From contig NZ_JAGFBU010000001.1 in assembly GCF_017948675.1 (NCBI RefSeq), forward strand, positions 868,001 to 932,000: 64,000 nucleotides of DNA. The letters are read 5' to 3'. Position numbers and translations under genes: made by a program. This document shows, one piece after another, positions 63,355-64,000 of the stretch (positions are counted from its first letter, which is position 1; each line of letters opens with the position of its first letter). The notes below the pieces were generated by a model that was not told the DNA's origin, made no database searches, and worked only from the letters and a program-made list of their open reading frames with translations. The stretch is from Flavobacterium flabelliforme. Its GTDB lineage: Bacteria; Bacteroidota; Bacteroidia; Flavobacteriales; Flavobacteriaceae.

Positions 63355-63470
63355 TTTTAAGATAGATAATTAGTCAATACCGATAGTTAGTCAATTATTA
63401 TAAACAGAATATTTAGTACACTCGATTATTAATTATCTAATTTTCACGTTACCTAATTATCTAATTTTTC
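63355..63470. repeat. AT-rich repeat flanking the four-helix-bundle gene (hmgA side)
   Basis: Repeated words TAATTATCTAATTTT (63428 on and 63452 on) and AGATAGATAATTAGTC (63360 on) are direct or inverted relatives of the sequence at 62934-62963. Confidence 0.55.
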
Positions 63471-64000
63471 TTATTCTACCCAAGATTTGTAATACTGTCC
63501 ATCATCTATTCCCATGGCTTCTTCAGTAACCATCAAGGGTCTAAAAGTATCTACCATTACCGCTAATTCTTGTGTTTCTTTATGCCCAATACTACGTTCC
63601 ATTGCTCCAGGCGCTGGTCCGTGAGGTATTCCTTTTGGATGCAATGTTATATGACCTTGTTCGATATTATTACGAGACATAAAATCGCCATCTACATAAT
63701 AAAGAACCTCGTCACTATCAATATTACTATGATTGTAAGGTGCCGGAATTGATTTAGGATGATAATCGTACAACCTTGGCACGAAGGAACAAACGACGAA
63801 AGTCGAAGTTTCGAAAGTTTGATGAACTGGTGGTGGTTGGTGAACTCTTCCTGTTATAGGTTCAAAATTATGAATACTAAAACCGTAAGGAAAATTATAA
63901 CCATCCCATCCTATCACGTCAAAAGGGTGTGTTGCATAAACCACCTCATGCATCATACCCTCTTTCTTTATTTTGATCAGAAAATCTCCTTTTTCATCAT
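63471..64000 (-). CDS. hmgA: Homogentisate 1,2-dioxygenase (5' end outside window)
   Basis: The frame is open through the end of the window, so the Met codon at 63956 is internal; residues upstream (DEKGDFLIKIKKEG) continue the family. HEVVYATHPFDVIGWDGYNFPY, PPPVHQTFE, FVPRLYDYHP, HSNIDSDEVLYY and HPKGIPHGP are the conserved blocks; the iron ligands His and Glu fall in HSNIDSDEVLY and HPKGIPHG. It opens the aromatic ring of homogentisate. About 175 C-terminal residues are visible. Confidence 0.96.
   Translation of the reverse strand, partial: DEKGDFLIKIKKEGMMHEVVYATHPFDVIGWDGYNFPYGFSIHNFEPITGRVHQPPPVHQTFETSTFVVCSFVPRLYDYHPKSIPAPYNHSNIDSDEVLYYVDGDFMSRNNIEQGHITLHPKGIPHGPAPGAMERSIGHKETQELAVMVDTFRPLMVTEEAMGIDDGQYYKSWVE

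Overview
The window is an AT-rich chromosomal segment of a Bacteroidetes bacterium, most likely Flavobacterium or a close relative. The evidence is promoter boxes of the form TAnnTTTG, sometimes with TTTG or TTG about 19 bases upstream; no clear Shine-Dalgarno sequences; several TTG starts; and family-level markers (IPExxxVDY protein, DUF6249 protein, TSP3-rich OmpA, eukaryote-type glycyl-tRNA synthetase, TonB-dependent receptor with a carboxypeptidase-regulatory-like N-terminus). No tRNA, rRNA, CRISPR array, prophage or intact insertion sequence was seen. Most of the window is ordinary core genome; the accessory signal is in small inserted pieces.

Layout. 1-3.8 kb: glyoxylate shunt (malate synthase, cut by the window edge, and isocitrate lyase), then an Xaa-Pro aminopeptidase. 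3.8-8.2 kb: an intergenic repeat, a TIGR00266 protein, a lone AbiH-type abortive-infection gene, an alpha/beta hydrolase, and a small ABC ATPase/membrane protein pair. 8.2-17.6 kb: an AddAB-type recombination helicase-nuclease whose two genes are separated by ompA and kbl. The addA-like gene carries an in-frame insert encoding a DUF559/Vsr-like endonuclease domain bounded by GC-rich palindromic repeats, with a further repeat copy fused to its N-terminus. 17.7-26.5 kb: rbfA, a LolE/FtsX-like permease, dusB, a radical-SAM/DUF4130 DNA-repair pair, lepA, a toxin-antitoxin remnant with a decayed ParE/RelE toxin, and thiL. 26.5-30.6 kb: a signalling cluster with a response regulator, a TPR histidine kinase, an 80-residue exported protein made of 14-residue repeats, and a LytTR regulator whose phospho-acceptor Asp position is Glu. 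30.8-43.6 kb: glyS, comF, two linked exported proteins of unknown function, superoxide dismutase, purF, a PfkB sugar kinase, an ECF sigma factor with a putative anti-sigma protein, a DUF6249 protein, rnhA and purN. 43.7-49.2 kb: acpP, fabF, rnc, IPExxxVDY protein, pyk and a BI-1 protein. 49.2-57.8 kb: a PAS protein, dinB, a SpecificRecomb-family membrane protein, CYTH, RlpA, a cytochrome-b-like membrane protein and a TonB-dependent receptor. 58.5-64 kb: an M23 peptidase, tryptophan 2,3-dioxygenase and DUF3108 operon, then tyrosine catabolism (hpd, hmgA) interrupted by a four-helix-bundle gene.

How the genes work together. Acetyl-CoA released by tyrosine breakdown can feed the glyoxylate shunt at the other end of the window. 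acpP, fabF, rnc and pyk form a housekeeping block. The sequences most worth a second look are the DUF559 insertion in addA with its repeats, the repeat-peptide gene between two signalling loci, the dispersed hairpin repeats, and a possible small RNA just downstream of hpd.
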